Shown here: piece by piece, positions 51,439 to 63,413 of the stretch
How the letters are laid out: every line of letters begins with the position of its first letter
How positions within the stretch are numbered: position 1 is the first letter of the stretch
NCBI RefSeq assembly: GCF_024323335.1
Contig: NC_066581.1
Location: 229,602,539-229,666,538 of the forward strand
Reading direction: 5' to 3'
From: Lathyrus oleraceus
Lineage: Eukaryota > Streptophyta > Magnoliopsida > Fabales > Fabaceae
DNA length: 64,000 bases
Made by a program: the position numbers and the translations under genes
Notes under the pieces: model-generated
Told to the model about the DNA's origin: nothing
What the model saw: only the letters and a program-made list of their open reading frames with translations
Databases searched by the model: none

Positions 51439-52002
51439 TACTCTCTGTTGGTTTCTGCGGGTACCGTACCGGTGAATGCCTGAGTCGGCTATCCTTATAG
51501 TGGAACACCAAATAAACTGAGAATACTGTGGAGGTACCTGTTATGCATGACATGCTAATGTGTATGCAAATGCAATGACATGTTTATCAGTTCCACAAGT
51601 ATCCTACCCCCTTAATTCCAGTCTCACATTTGATAAACAGTGTAAGATAAAAAACCGACTAGAATCAGAAGAAGATATGAGCCCCTGGGAATAGATAAAC
51701 ATGTGTTAAATGATATGAATGAAAAATGATGTGAATGCAATGCAGTGGCATGGGAATCCGGATCGCTGTATCTGCTTGAACATCTGTCAGGTTGCACTGT
51801 CTGGAGAGAAATTAAGAGCACACAAACAAAGGTCATGGGATGGATCATGTTATCCTTAATATTAACCACCCATTTTGGTGGATTATGGTTTACACCTTAT
51901 CAACATCCAAGCTTCATTGATATTAAGGATACCTGATCGGATCAACCATGAATCAAGGGTTTGTTACAAGTCACGAGCAGGGAGTTTAGGTTAAGAACCA
52001 CC
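51439..52002 (-). other. Element D leader, no ORF1
   Basis: Non-coding. The right 200 bases match the leader of element C that lies upstream of ORF1 there. Here the match lies only about 360 bases from the gag ATG. Confidence 0.75.
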
Positions 52003-55000
52003 TGTAGCACCTCAAATTTGCACCTATCATTGTACATACATACTCATACTAGGTCATGACATTAACATGGTCCACTGCATAGCATTGCATTGTCCTTTTG
52101 CCTCAAGTGCAAGCCAATCAGAAGAATTAGGTCAAACTGGTCAGGAGATCAGTCAATCAAGCAAGCAAGCACAATTTTCATTGAGCCAAGGCCCTAGGGT
52201 TGGTCCAACATGTTCACATGACTTGGGGATCCATTTGAAGTGTTTAGGTCAAAGATTGGGTGCTCAGAAGTCATCAGTCAATGCACAGTCAGTCAGAAAC
52301 CCTAAAAAGTCAAACTTGGTCAACTGTGACTGATTTTATGGTTTTGATGGTTGGATTTGGTTTGAGAGAGCTTATTCATGTCCAAATAGGCCTTATATAA
52401 CATGTCAAATATCATCATTGAAGAATTTGAAGCCAAATCAGAAATTTCCAAAAATAGAAACTGGACCTATAACTGAAACTTGCCAAAAATGGAAACTTCT
52501 TGATCCCAAACTTACATCATGATACAAGCTTCAAATGAATTTTTGCCCAACAGGAAAGTTGAAGATCTTGTTCTCCCATTTCCAAAAAGTCCAAGAACTC
52601 TCAATTCCCATGTATGGTTGGCAAGATATGATCAAATCATTTTCAAAAATTCTTGAACTTCAAAAGGCCATATCTCCCAAACCATTTGGCCAATTTGGGT
52701 GGGGTTTTTTGCAACAAGTCACATTTGACCTCCTCTTTCCAAAAATGTAACCATCATGCACCAAAACATTACAAATCAAAATGGCCTTTTTGCACTTACA
52801 TGAATTAATTTTCAAGAGAGGTGAAAAAGTGAAACTTCAATTTAACCATTTCCAACCATTTTTGCCATTCAAATATGTTCAGATATGTTGTTTTGGTTGT
52901 GTTACAAGCCCAATTTCGTGGCTTTTGCCCTTGCACCTCACCATTGGAACAAAAGTGGTCATTTAGCAAAACTTACAATTAAACTAATTTGTGTTTAGCA
53001 TTCAATTAGTAAACCATAAACAAAAGTATATATGTCATTTCTCTGCCATTTTGCAACCCTAGCAGCCTCTCATTCCCACAGAAAACCTCACTCTCTCAAA
53101 TTCTCATCTTCTCTCATTTTGAAAATTCTGTCAACAAATCTCAAGGATACAACATTGCCTTGCTTGCTACATCATCTACTCACCATTTTGAGCACATTCC
53201 AACCCTCACACACCAACTGTAAAGCTTGCTTACCCGACTGCTACATCAAGCATCACCAATGGCAGTTCAAGATTTGTGCCATCTCATGCCTTGCTGAGCT
53301 AGGATTCTCCTCCATACATCTTGTGGAAGCTATTGGAGCAACTGTTTCAACAAGACCAAGCCAAATCCTCACTGTTTCACTAATTTCTTCAAAATCAAGT
53401 AAGATTTCGAACAGCACCATTTGATAAATCTTAATATGTTTTAGAAAGGCCTTTGCATGCTGATTTCATTGGTAGTCTTGTTTTTAAAATTGGTTGAGTA
53501 TTTTTGAAGATTTGCTGATTTGAAAGTTGATGTTCATTGATGTTTTCACACGATGCTTCCTTAATAGCTTGATTTAGTAGAAATGGATGATGGATTTGTA
53601 ATGTGTGATGCTTGCTGGTTCGAATGATACTTTCAATTTGTGTTTCTGGGTTCAAATTTTTTTTCACGAAATTGGAAGAAGATGAATGTTGATGTACAAA
53701 CCCTAGGTGTTCATGAGTTTCCTAGATTTTTCCCTTTCACGTGCTGCATGGCCCTGTTCATTCACTGACCAATCATTTTATTTCGTTTGCTTGCCCAAAA
53801 CGCAGCGTCTGGATTAGTGGCATGGGTATTTACAAAATTGCCATCCTCGTGGCATGTGACTCATTAAAGTCATGTTGTTTTTCATAATTATTTCATCTTT
53901 GTATGCTCATCTTGCAAAAATCATAACTCCATCATTTTTAATCCAATTTGAATGGGATTTTTTGCATTTGATTCATCATGATCTCTATTATTTTGTCATA
54001 TTTTTTCCAGAATTTTTGGATGGTTGGTTTTTAATTGGTATTAGGGATTGTGACTTGTATCCATATTTTGCACCTTTTACCAACACCTTTGCGAAATAGT
54101 CATGTTTTATCTTTTGCTCTTGAAATTGTTTGTGCACAAACTAGACACATCCATGGTGATTTTGGTATAAAGTTCATGAATTTCTCATTTCTGGTCATTG
54201 AGTTATGATTTTTTGAAGTAGGGTGTGACAATTTGTGTCACACCATTGATGTGCAACTTGATGATTTTCATAGCCTTGCTTCTTGACCTCAAAATGCCTT
54301 GATTTTTTGCATGAATTCACTTGATTATGTCTAGTTTACATGTGATTTTTTGTGGATTTGATTATGGCATTTTCCAATTGATTGAGATTTTTGTCCCCTG
54401 TTTGGTCTTATGTTGACTTTTTGTGACACATGTGCCCATTTGTTTTGTGAAATGCTCATACTTTATTAGATGGACATGAAATTTGATATGTGATTACTAG
54501 ACATCTTAAGCTTTGCCATGGTTTTAGTACCATTCATTTATCATATGCCATCCCTGATTTATGAATTCTTCAAGTTGATGCATGTTTGGTTGACTTCTTT
54601 GAGCATGTTCAAAATTGCCTTGCCTTTCTGATTTTCATTGACTATCTTCTACTTGTCCAAATGAGATGAAATTTGACATACTTACCATGCTATGGGTTGT
54701 GATTGATCATGATTTATTTGGTGATTTTTGGAAATGTTTGAGATTGCTTTTGATTCAAGTCTTGCTGTTGACTTCTATGAGCTTCTAAATGCCATACTTT
54801 GACTTAAATTGTTCATGAAATGATGATGATGATTGATATGAATGTGAAACCAATTGGTATTGTTTCTTGATTGCTTGAACATGATTTTGGATGCTTGCCA
54901 CTTGCTGTTTGAACTTTTTCATTCCCTTTTGACCCTAGGCTTGCCCTAGTGGTCCTATTACTCACATTTCAGCTCATGTTTTCAGGTTGACCAACAATTG

Positions 55001-55794
55001 TCCAATGAGACCAACATAAATTGGTTTTGTTTGCTTGTTTATCATGACTAATACATTTGTTTTGTAGGTGACATGGCTCACATGCCCTGAGCTTGGTGCA
55101 TTGCACACTTAGCTTGCTAATGATTGACTGTTAATCTCTATTTCCTTTTGCTTTAATCTTGAAGTTGTATACTAATGTCTGTTTGACTATTTCAGGTGCT
55201 TTTAGTTGCTCAGTTCCTTGTGAACTTTTTCTTTGCTTTGCTTGTTAAGCAATTTGCATTGAGGTATACTTCTGATCTTCATGTAGTCTGGAAGACCTGG
55301 CCTGTTACTTGGCCAGGCAACTGTCTGAAGTCCTCCTTAAGAGGCAATGTTTGTGTATGTTTACAATTTGTCCCTGTACATATTCAAAGACCTCCTAAGT
55401 GAAGAGGCAATTGGCAGAACCCAAGGGATATGCAACCTATCCCCTGCTAGTCTGTGTGTCACTCACCTTGCTCACACTACCTGTGTTGATGCATAGTGAG
55501 TAAAAACCCAAGATCCATAGAGTCTAATTTGTGGAGAGAGTTCCCCCTTTCTGAACTCCCACACCTTCTAATATTCAAATGCTCTCCCTGGCCAGGGATA
55601 AGAGCAATGAGGCACACCCCTCATCTCCTTTCATCTGCTTCACCTTGGCTCTCAATGTCAAGGTTAAGAGCACCATCACCCAGTTCCAGAGGTTTGTTTG
55701 TTGAGGTTGATATGACCCCTTGACTAAAACCTAACCCTTGTGTGAGCCCCTTGTTTGTGTATAGTGTGTGCTACTTGTGTTTGTATGTTTGTTT

Positions 55795-55992
55795 GACTTG
55801 CTTCCTGTGCAAGTTAGGTTTAGTTTAGACTTGCTTCCTGTGCAAGTTAGGTTTAGTTTAGACTTGCTTCCTGTGCAAGTTAGGTTTTGCTTGGCTTGCT
55901 TCCTGTGCAAGTTAAGTGTGTGTGTGGCTTGCTTCCTGTGCAAGTCATGATTAGGATAGGCTGGCTCCCTGTGCCAGTTAGCTAGAAACCTT
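55795..55992 (+). repeat. Hairpin minisatellite in LTR B (6 units of 33 bp)
   Basis: Unit starts at 55795, 55828, 55861, 55894, 55927 and 55960. Five units contain CTTGCTTCCTGTGCAAG. The sixth reads CTGGCTCCCTGTGCCAG, so both stem arms changed together. Confidence 0.92.
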
Positions 55993-56234
55993 AACTTAGG
56001 GATGATTTGCATGATAACATCTAGGCTCGAGTCGTAGTCTCCCTAGTTGTGTCTCCCTCTGTTATCTGGTTAGGCTAAGTCCTTTGTCCCTGCGTAGGGG
56101 AACTACATCGCCCTGATCTTCATACCAGATGAAGTATGTAGGCAGGAGATTGAGCTGATCTCTCCGGGCGCCCTTTTTCTTTTTCCACCTTTGTGTCTTC
56201 AACCCCCTCTGTGTGTGTTGTTGTGTGCTTGGAA

Positions 56235-56405
56235 GCTGATGTAAGTCCATCGAGTGGCATTCGGGTTCCAGTGTGGGTGTGTTTTGGTTCGGATGCTGAT
56301 GTAAGTCCAGTGATTGGCATTCGGGCTCCACGTTTGCCCCTTTGTGTGTGTTTTGGTTCGGATGTCGATGTAAGTCCAGTGATTGGCATTCGGGCTCCAC
56401 GTTCG
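56235..56405 (+). repeat. 60-69-bp repeat in LTR B (3 units)
   Basis: Each unit contains GTAAGTCCAKYGAKTGGCAT and a following CGGGYTCCA. Solo LTR A has two units. Confidence 0.8.
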
Positions 56406-56844
56406 CCTTTGCCAGTGTTTTGTTTGTGTGCGTGTCAGCCGAGCTACGAATGCTCTGATTCTTCTTCGTCCAAGAAGATACGTATGCATAGGATGCGATA
56501 TCCTAGCGAGCATGTGTCGCCTCCCCAGTTCGAACTACTTCGACTCTGATGTCTATGCCTGATAGACTAAGTAGGCCCAGGATACGATATCCTGCCGAGT
56601 CAGTTTCAGTCAGTTTCTTGTGTCTCTTTCAGCCAGTGTGTGTGAGTTTGAGCAGTGTTTTAGCAACCAATTTTCCTTTCTATTGTGCGTGGATCCCGTC
56701 GAGTACGACGGATGCGTAGGGGTGCTAATACCTTCCCTTCGCATAACCGACTCCCGATCCCATTCTCTTTGGTCGCGAGACCATGTCTTTTCCAGGTTTA
56801 CTCTGAGCGTTTCCTTTCCCTCTTTTGGGATAAATAACGCACGG

Positions 56845-56855
56845 TGGCGGCTCTG
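56845..56855 (+). other. Primer-binding-site-like sequence inside LTR B
   Basis: TGGCGGCTCTG, 39 bases before the LTR end and 52 bases before the true site. Confidence 0.6.
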
Positions 56856-56896
56856 TTGTTCTTGTTTCCCGCCGGTTTTTCGCGTAATGCGACAGC

Positions 56897-56914
56897 TGGC
56901 GACTCTGCTGGGGA
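56897..56914 (+). other. Element B primer binding site (tRNA-Arg type)
   Basis: TGGCGACTCTGCTGGGGA, two bases after the LTR end. Confidence 0.85.
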
Positions 56915-57711
56915 CATAGAGAAGTTGACCTATGCTGGTCCATCTTCCCTGAGCGAGTCTCTCCTAACGCTCTCTAGGTTAGGGTTTTGGTTGCTTTGTG
57001 CTGTATTTGTTTATTGCTTTCATTATTTGTTCATTTCATTTATTGTTTGCATTGATTGTGTGCATTAATGTTTGCATTCATATTCATTATTCATTCTGCC
57101 TGGCTGGTTGTCTGTTTTCTTTGTTGGGGTGGGAGTCACGTGAGGTAAAAGGTCCAATACCCAGACCATGAGTGAAATCTAGGATGATTAGGAATAGAGT
57201 GATTCATGGGAAGCGGGTGGTATTGCGCCACTTAGCGGAACATTGATATCACGAGCAGTTCAGACCCTGGTGGGATACTGTCGTTACATACTTCGGGTGT
57301 GTATATGATGGTATTCTGCGAAAGGTTATTTATGCTGTGTTTCTCTCGACCTTACCCTGGCCTAGACTACACCCGTGAGTGGGGAAGGGTTGATTATTAC
57401 AGGTACTGTTGGTGACTTATGGTTCTGTTGGTGACTTTGAGTTCAGACAACAGTGCGTTCAGTTGACCTTGGGTTTTCAAGTTGGATTTGGGTTCTGAGT
57501 TTAGACTGAAGCTTCGACTTTGTGATCAGAATTGCACAACCAGCCAGTCCAGTCTGCATCATGTGCATCATAGCATAGTTATTTTTCAAAAGAAACGCAA
57601 TAAAAAATTGAAAAAAAAAATCAGAAAAAAAAAGAAAAAAGAGAAAAAAAACTAACCTCTGCATGCATATCATTTCTCAGGTACATTCCAGAGCTTGGTC
57701 TACTGATAGAG
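56915..57711 (+). other. Element B leader
   Basis: Non-coding; it ends in a purine-rich stretch (57596-57650) and TTTCTCAG about 30 bases before the ORF1 ATG. Confidence 0.75.
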
Positions 57712-59352
57712 ATGGCAACAGTCCCAGAGCCGAAGCGGAAGACCTGTTCCTACAGCTTTCATCGTGAGCCTTTAACCTCACTGATTGAGTTGGGTAGCCT
57801 CGTGGCCAGTGATCGTCTGAAGAGTTTTGTCGGACAGTATGGAGATCTTCTGACAGTATTGAAGACAGTAGTGGATCCGGTGCCTCTGCAGACACTTCTT
57901 CAGTTCTATGACCCGGAGCTCAGATGCTTCACATTTCAAGACTATCAGTTGGCGCCTACTCTCGAGGAGTACTCTATCCTGATGAGCATCCCGATTCAGC
58001 ATCAGGTTCCTTTTTTGGACGTCCCAAAGGAGGTTGACTTCGGAGTTATTGCCAGAGCTCTCCGGTTGAGTGTCAAAGAGGTTTGTGAGAATTGGAGGCC
58101 CTGTGGGGAAGTTGTGGGTCTGCCGTTGAAGTTTCTTCTGAGTGTTGCCAGAGATGAAGCAGAGAAGGGGGATTGGGAGGTTTTTCATGCCCAGCTTGCT
58201 GTTATGATCTATGGGATCATCCTATTCCCAAGCATGCCTAATTTCATTGACCATGCTGCTATCAGTATCTTCATCAGAGGGAATCCAGTCCCCACCTTGT
58301 TAGCTGACACTTACTATGCCATCCACAGTAGGCATGGTAAGGGTGGAGCCATCAGGTGCTGTCTACCTCTCCTGTTCAGATGGTTTATGTCACTCCTGCC
58401 TGTCAGTGGACCCTTTGTGGATACCCAGAGCACTCTTAAGTGGACTTAGAGGGTCATGTCGCTCACCTCCTACGACATCAGATGGCAGTCGTACCGGATG
58501 GATGTGAAGGATGTTATTATGAGTTGTGGTGAATTCCGGAACGTGCCACTCGTGGGGACCAAAGGTTGTATTAATTATAACCCAGTTCTGTCTCTTCGCC
58601 AGTTAGGGTTTGTTATGGGTAGAAGACCACTTGAAGCTGAGGTAGCTGAGAGTGTGTATTTTGAGAAGAAGGATGACCCTATTAGGTTGGAGCAGATAGG
58701 AAGAGCCTGGAAATCTGTTGGAGTGAAGGATGGATCGGTCTTAGGGAAGAAGTTTGCCATTGCAATGCCCGATTACACTGATTGGGTAAAAAAGAGAGTG
58801 GAAACTTTATTGCTACCCTATGATAGGATGGAGCCGTTGCAGGAGCAACCACCTTTGGTTCTTGCTGATAGTGTGCCTGCTGAGCACTATAAGCAAGCTC
58901 TGATGGAGAGTCGCCGGTTGAGGGAGAAGGAGCAGGACACCCAGATGGAGTTGTACAAGGCTAAAGCTGATAGGTTGCACTTGGCCCATCAACTCAGGGA
59001 AGTGCAAGGAGAGGATGCTGGCAGAGCAAGGAGTAAGAAGAGATCATATGAGGAGATGGAATCCATGTTGGATGCAGAGCATAGGGAATGCCTGAGGCTA
59101 CAGAGAGCTGAAGCTGGTTATCAGAAGAAGATCAGAGACTTGGAGAAGCAACTCAAAGACAAAGACATCCAATTGAAGAAGGAGATGGAGTTGAGACAGA
59201 CATCAGAGGACTATCTTGGAGGAGAAGTCTTAGAGCTTAGAAGACAACTAAAGGAGAAGATCACCCCTTTACCAGAATGTTCAGAATACACACTGTTGAT
59301 AGACCAGTGCCAGTACCTAAAGACCCTCATTCCGGAAGACCGTCTGTCTTAG
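57712..59352 (+). pseudogene. Element B ORF1 protein (one in-frame stop)
   Basis: 546 codons with a single TAG at 58447-58449; the frame is otherwise open. The N-terminal two thirds form a globular domain with LLQFYDPELRCFTFQDYQL, CGEFRNVPLVGTKGCINYN and WVKKRVETLLLPYDRM. The last 180 residues are a long coiled coil rich in E, K, R and L. The ATG is well defined and the homologous ORF in element C starts in the same region. The role in the Ogre cycle is not known to me. It resembles the plant DUF7745 family, from memory. One stop could be read through or be a recent mutation. Confidence 0.85.
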
Positions 59353-59826
59353 ATTGTATCTTTGTTTGTATTTGTTGAGAATCACCTCCAGGGCTGTTGG
59401 ATGGGATTCATTTGCTTGTACTCTATCTTTTAGATCTTTGTTGTTGAGAATCACCTCCAGGCTTGTTGGATGGGATTCATTTCTTTGTACTCTGTTTATT
59501 CGAATATTCCGTTGACTTGGTTGTATGACCTTTTTACCCTTATTTATAGATAAGGTTGTCAGTATTTCTCTGTTGTTCTCATTTTCCCTGTATCTGTTTG
59601 TTCTCTTGTTGCTGCAGGTTGCCATCTTTTGAAGATGGGTCAGGCTCTTTGAATGCCTGAGAAATGAGCATATCATGTGCATCATACACATCATTTAACA
59701 TCATACTCATATCATTTGCATAACAGGTGTTCTTATGCCGTCTTCTCACTTTGGTTCCTGTGTTCAGGCAGGATAGCTGATCAAAGACCGCACCGCTACT
59801 CAACGAGGCTCAACCATCAGAGGAAT
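59353..59826 (+). other. Element B spacer between ORF1 and gag
   Basis: Non-coding. It contains a 69-bp tandem duplication (59372-59510) with the motif TTGAGAATCACCTCCAG. Confidence 0.75.
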
Positions 59827-62800
59827 ATGGATCAAGTACAAGCTGAGTTGGCTGAGATGAGGGCTAGCATGGCCCAGTTCATTCATATGATGCAAGGGGT
59901 TGCACAAGGTCAGGAAGAGCTCCGAGCACTGGTTCAAAGGCAAGAAGCTACATTGCCACCGGCCAATACACCTCTACAAGAAGGAAACCCGATTAATGAC
60001 ACACCTGCTGCTGCTGTGCCCATCAACAATTATGCTGAAGGTGGAGAGTTGAGGGGTATCAGAATTGATGGTCAACAGATCGCTCCAGATGCTGCTAATG
60101 CCAGAGTCCTCCATGCTCCGGCCCGTAACAGAATTCCGATTGTTGACAGACAAGAGGATATGTTCACTCTGCTCAGCGAAGACGAAGATATTTTGGGCAG
60201 AAATGATGCGAGAGATCGCAAAGTTGAGGCCCTTGCTGAGAAAATCCGGGCAATGGAATGTCAAAACTCCCTCGGTTTTGATGTTACAAATATGGGATTG
60301 GTTGAAGGCTTGAGAATCCCGCACAAATTCAAGGCACCGTCTTTTGACAAATACAACGGTACCTCCTGCCCTCGCACCCACGTGCAGGCATACTACAGAA
60401 AAATCTCCGCATACACTGATGATGAGAAGATGTGGATGTATTTTTTCCAAGACAGCCTATCTGGGGCGTCTTTGGATTGGTATATGGAGTTGAAGCGGGA
60501 TTCAATCAGATGCTGGAGAGATCTGGGTGAAGCGTTCCTCAGGCAGTACAAGCATAACATGGACATGGCTCCGACCCAGACTCAGCTGCAGAGTCTGTGT
60601 CAGAAAAACAACGAGAGCTTTAAAGAGTACGCCCAGAGATGACGCGAGCTAGCTGCGAGAGTTCAACCCCCTATGCTGGAAAGGGAGTTGACCGACATGT
60701 TTATCAGCATTCTTCAGGGCGTGTATATGGACCGGATGGGAAGCTGCCCATTCGGAAGTTTTTCTGATGTCGTCATCTGTGGCGAGAGAACCGAAAGTCT
60801 GATCAAGGCCGGTAGGATTCATGATGTAGGTTCTTCTTCTTCGTCGAAGAAACCCTTCTCTGGGGCACCTCTCCGTAGAGAGGGAGAGACCAATGCTGTA
60901 CAACACAGAGGGGGTGTATACAGAGCAAATGTAAACAGAGAACAGTATCGTCCGGTTGCTGCAGTGACTATTCCTGCACCTCAGCCTCGTCAACAACAAC
61001 AACCAAGGGTTCAACAACCACCACCACAACAACAAAAACAACAACGTCCTTTTCAGCCCAGGAAGAGGTTGCAGGCTGATAGAAGATTCGACCCGTTGCC
61101 AATGTCGTACGCAGAATTGTTACCCGAACTACTCCGGTTAGGGTTTGTGGATATGTGTACCATGGCTACACCTACAGTATTGCCGCCTGGTTATGATGCG
61201 AACGTCCGCTGTGACTTTCATTCTGGGGCACCAGGCCACCATACTGAGAGATGCCGGGCTCTCCAGCATAAGGTTCAAGATTTGATCGATGCCAAGGCGA
61301 TCAACTTTGCTCCGGTACCGAATGTGGTGAATAATCCTATGCCTCAACATGGCGGGCATAGGGTGAACAATGTTGAAGGAGGGGAAGCTGAAGACTTAGT
61401 TGTCAATGTTGAAGACGTTCAGACTTCTTTGTTGGTAGTAAAGGGCCGTCTGTTGAAGGGGGGTGTCTACCCAGGCTGTGTTGAAGAATGTTTGGGCTGT
61501 ATAGAAGCTGTTAATGGTTGTGACCAGTTGAGGGCTGGTATTCAAAGATTAATTGATGACGGCTGTCTCCAGTTCAGTCGGGCTGTTAAAGACAATGGAT
61601 CGGTGTCTACTGTCACCATATACTTCAAGCCGTCTGAAGGACGAGGACAAGGGGTCGTTGGTACGTCAGCAGCGAGCAGTGCTCTAGTTACCATTCCTGC
61701 TCCGGTAACCATCAATGCTCCAACTACTATTGTTGCGTCTGGCAGAAGACCGGTTGAAAATAGTAGGGCTGTTCCGTGGAGGTATGACAACGCCTATCGC
61801 AGCAATCGGAGGGCTGACAATCAGACTAGGCCAGCAGTGCAAGCGCCTGTGACAATCAGTGCACCGGTAAGAACTCCTGTGGTTGCAAGTCCTGTGGTGG
61901 ACAATGTCGGTGGACCAGGAGGCTTTACCCGGAGTGGACGACTGTTTACTCCTCAGCCATTGAGAGCTGCTACTGCTGAAACATCTGCTAGGGCTAAGGG
62001 CAAACAGGCTGTGGTTGACGAGGAACCGACTCAGAAGGAGGCTGAGGGTTCTTTTGAAAACGACGTTGAGGAATTAATGAAAATAATCAAGAAGAGTGAC
62101 TACAAGATCGTAGATCAGCTCAATCAAACTCCGTCTAAGATTTCAATACTCTCTTTGCTGTTGTGCTCTGAGGCACACCGTGATGCCTTGCTAAAAATGT
62201 TGAACATGGCATACGTACCGCAAGAGATCTCCGTCAACCAGTTGGAGGGTGTACTAGCCAACGTGAGCACCAGGCATGGTGTAGGTTTCACTGACCTAGA
62301 CTTAACGCCTGAGGGTCGTAATCATAACAAAGCATTGCACATCACTATGGAGTGCAAGGGTGCTGTTCTGTCTCACGTGTTGGTAGACACCGGGTCGTCC
62401 CTGAATGTCCTGCCCAAGCAGATTCTGAAGAAGATTGATGTTGAGGGAGTTGTGCTCACTCCCAGTGACCTTATCGTACACGCTTTTGACGGATCCAAAC
62501 GTTCTGTGTTTGGTGAAGTTACCTTGCCGGTGAAGATAGGTCCGGAGGTTTTTGATATAATCTTCTATGTTATGGACATTCAACCTGCCTATAGCTGTTT
62601 GTTGGGGCGTCCATGGATACACGCAGCTGGGGCAGTCTCGTCGACTCTCCACCAAAAACTCAAATATGTCTGGAACGGTCAGATTGTGACCGTGTGTGGC
62701 GAAGAAGAGATTCTGGTGAGCCACCTGTCCTTGTTCAAGTATGTCGAGGTAGATGGCGAGATCCATGAAACACTGTGCCAGGCATTTGAGACGGTGGCGC

Positions 62801-63161
62801 TTGAGGGGGTAGCTTGTGCTGAGCAGAGGAAGCCTGGTGCCTCGATTGCGTCCTACAAGCAAGCCAAAGAAGTTGTGGATTCCGGTAGAGCTGAAGGCTG
62901 GGGCAAGATGGTTGACTTGCCTGTCAAGGAAGACAAGTTTGGAATCGGTTATGAGCCTCTCCAAGCAGAGCAGAGTGTGCAAGCAGGTCCGAGCACCTTT
63001 ACCAGCGCTGGGCTGATGAACCATGGAGATGTCTTTGCTACTGAGGGTGAAGATGTTGGCAGTGACTGTGATTTGGACGTCTGGGTCCGCACTTGTGCAC
63101 CAGGGGAGTCTATCAACAACTGGACAGCTGAAGAAGTGGTCCAAGTTACTCTTCTGACAGA
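59827..63161 (+). pseudogene. Element B gag-pro (one in-frame TGA)
   Basis: The ATG at 59827 opens a helical region (QAELAEMRASMAQF). Capsid motifs are WMYFFQDSLSGASLDWY and AFLRQYKHNMDMAP. The only break is a TGA at 60640-60642, a probable CGA change. A Q/P-rich linker leads to the knuckle variant CDFHSGAPGHHTERC (61210-61254). A cysteine-bearing linker domain follows (61400-61580, CVEECLGC), then a low-complexity VTIxAP-repeat stretch. The aspartic protease comes next with DTG at 62386-62394 (HVLVDTGSSLNVLP) and GRPWIHAAG. The C-terminal tail ends at the splice donor. The intact protease makes this the most complete gag-pro in the window. Confidence 0.9.
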
Positions 63162-63413
63162 GTAATTTTCCTTTGTTTTTTCATTTTGCATGAAAACCCT
63201 ACGTTCTGCCCAAGGCGTAGTGGTTCATTGTAGGGCCTCATCATGTTTAAATGATTATCATAAATAAAGGACGTTTTGCAATCAAATTTTGAGATCTTTG
63301 TCTTTCTATTTTCTGTTTTCACTTTTTTTTTCAAAATAATAAAAATGGCAATGTTTTTGTTTTTTGTGACATTATTGAAATCTTTTTCTAAAAACAAAAC
63401 ATTAAACATGCAG
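63162..63413 (+). other. Element B gag-pro/pol intron
   Basis: Donor ACAGA|GTAATTTTCC, acceptor TTAAACATGCAG|AAGTG; 252 bases, T-rich. Splicing gives a phase-2 joint that continues into the pol frame without stops. Unspliced RNA ends Gag-Pro at the TAA at 63163-63165, inside the donor. Confidence 0.82.

Larger units (their letters stand above)
41793..52002 (-). mobile_element. Element D: Tat-type gypsy lacking ORF1 and protease, minus strand
   Basis: From left to right it holds a 3' LTR (41793-43683), a long post-pol region with satellite repeats, pol, an intron, gag, and leader. The 5' LTR is outside the window because element B inserted at 52003. It differs from B and C in two ways: gag is directly preceded by leader sequence with no ORF1, and gag runs into the gag-pro tail without a protease domain. 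Several stops and frameshifts are present. Confidence 0.88.
52003..56894 (+). repeat. Element B 5' LTR (Ogre, 4892 bp)
   Basis: From TGTAGCACCTCAAATTTGC to CGTAATGCGACA. It contains six 33-bp hairpin units at 55795-55992, and a GCTGATGTAAGTCC block repeated three times at 56235, 56295 and 56364. The U5 block GGGATAAATAACGCACGG is shared with other LTRs here. No coding capacity. Confidence 0.95.

Noticed and set aside
55795..55992. CRISPR-like array (regular 33-bp repeats)
   Set aside because: There are no unique spacers; the units are contiguous. The context is a plant retrotransposon LTR.
57596..57656. Possible poly(A) tail of a retroposed transcript
   Set aside because: The purine-rich tract lies within the Ogre leader directly before ORF1 and has no target duplication around it.
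62302..63144. 280-codon minus-strand ORF
   Set aside because: It is antisense to the gag-pro protease region of element B; no family resemblance.
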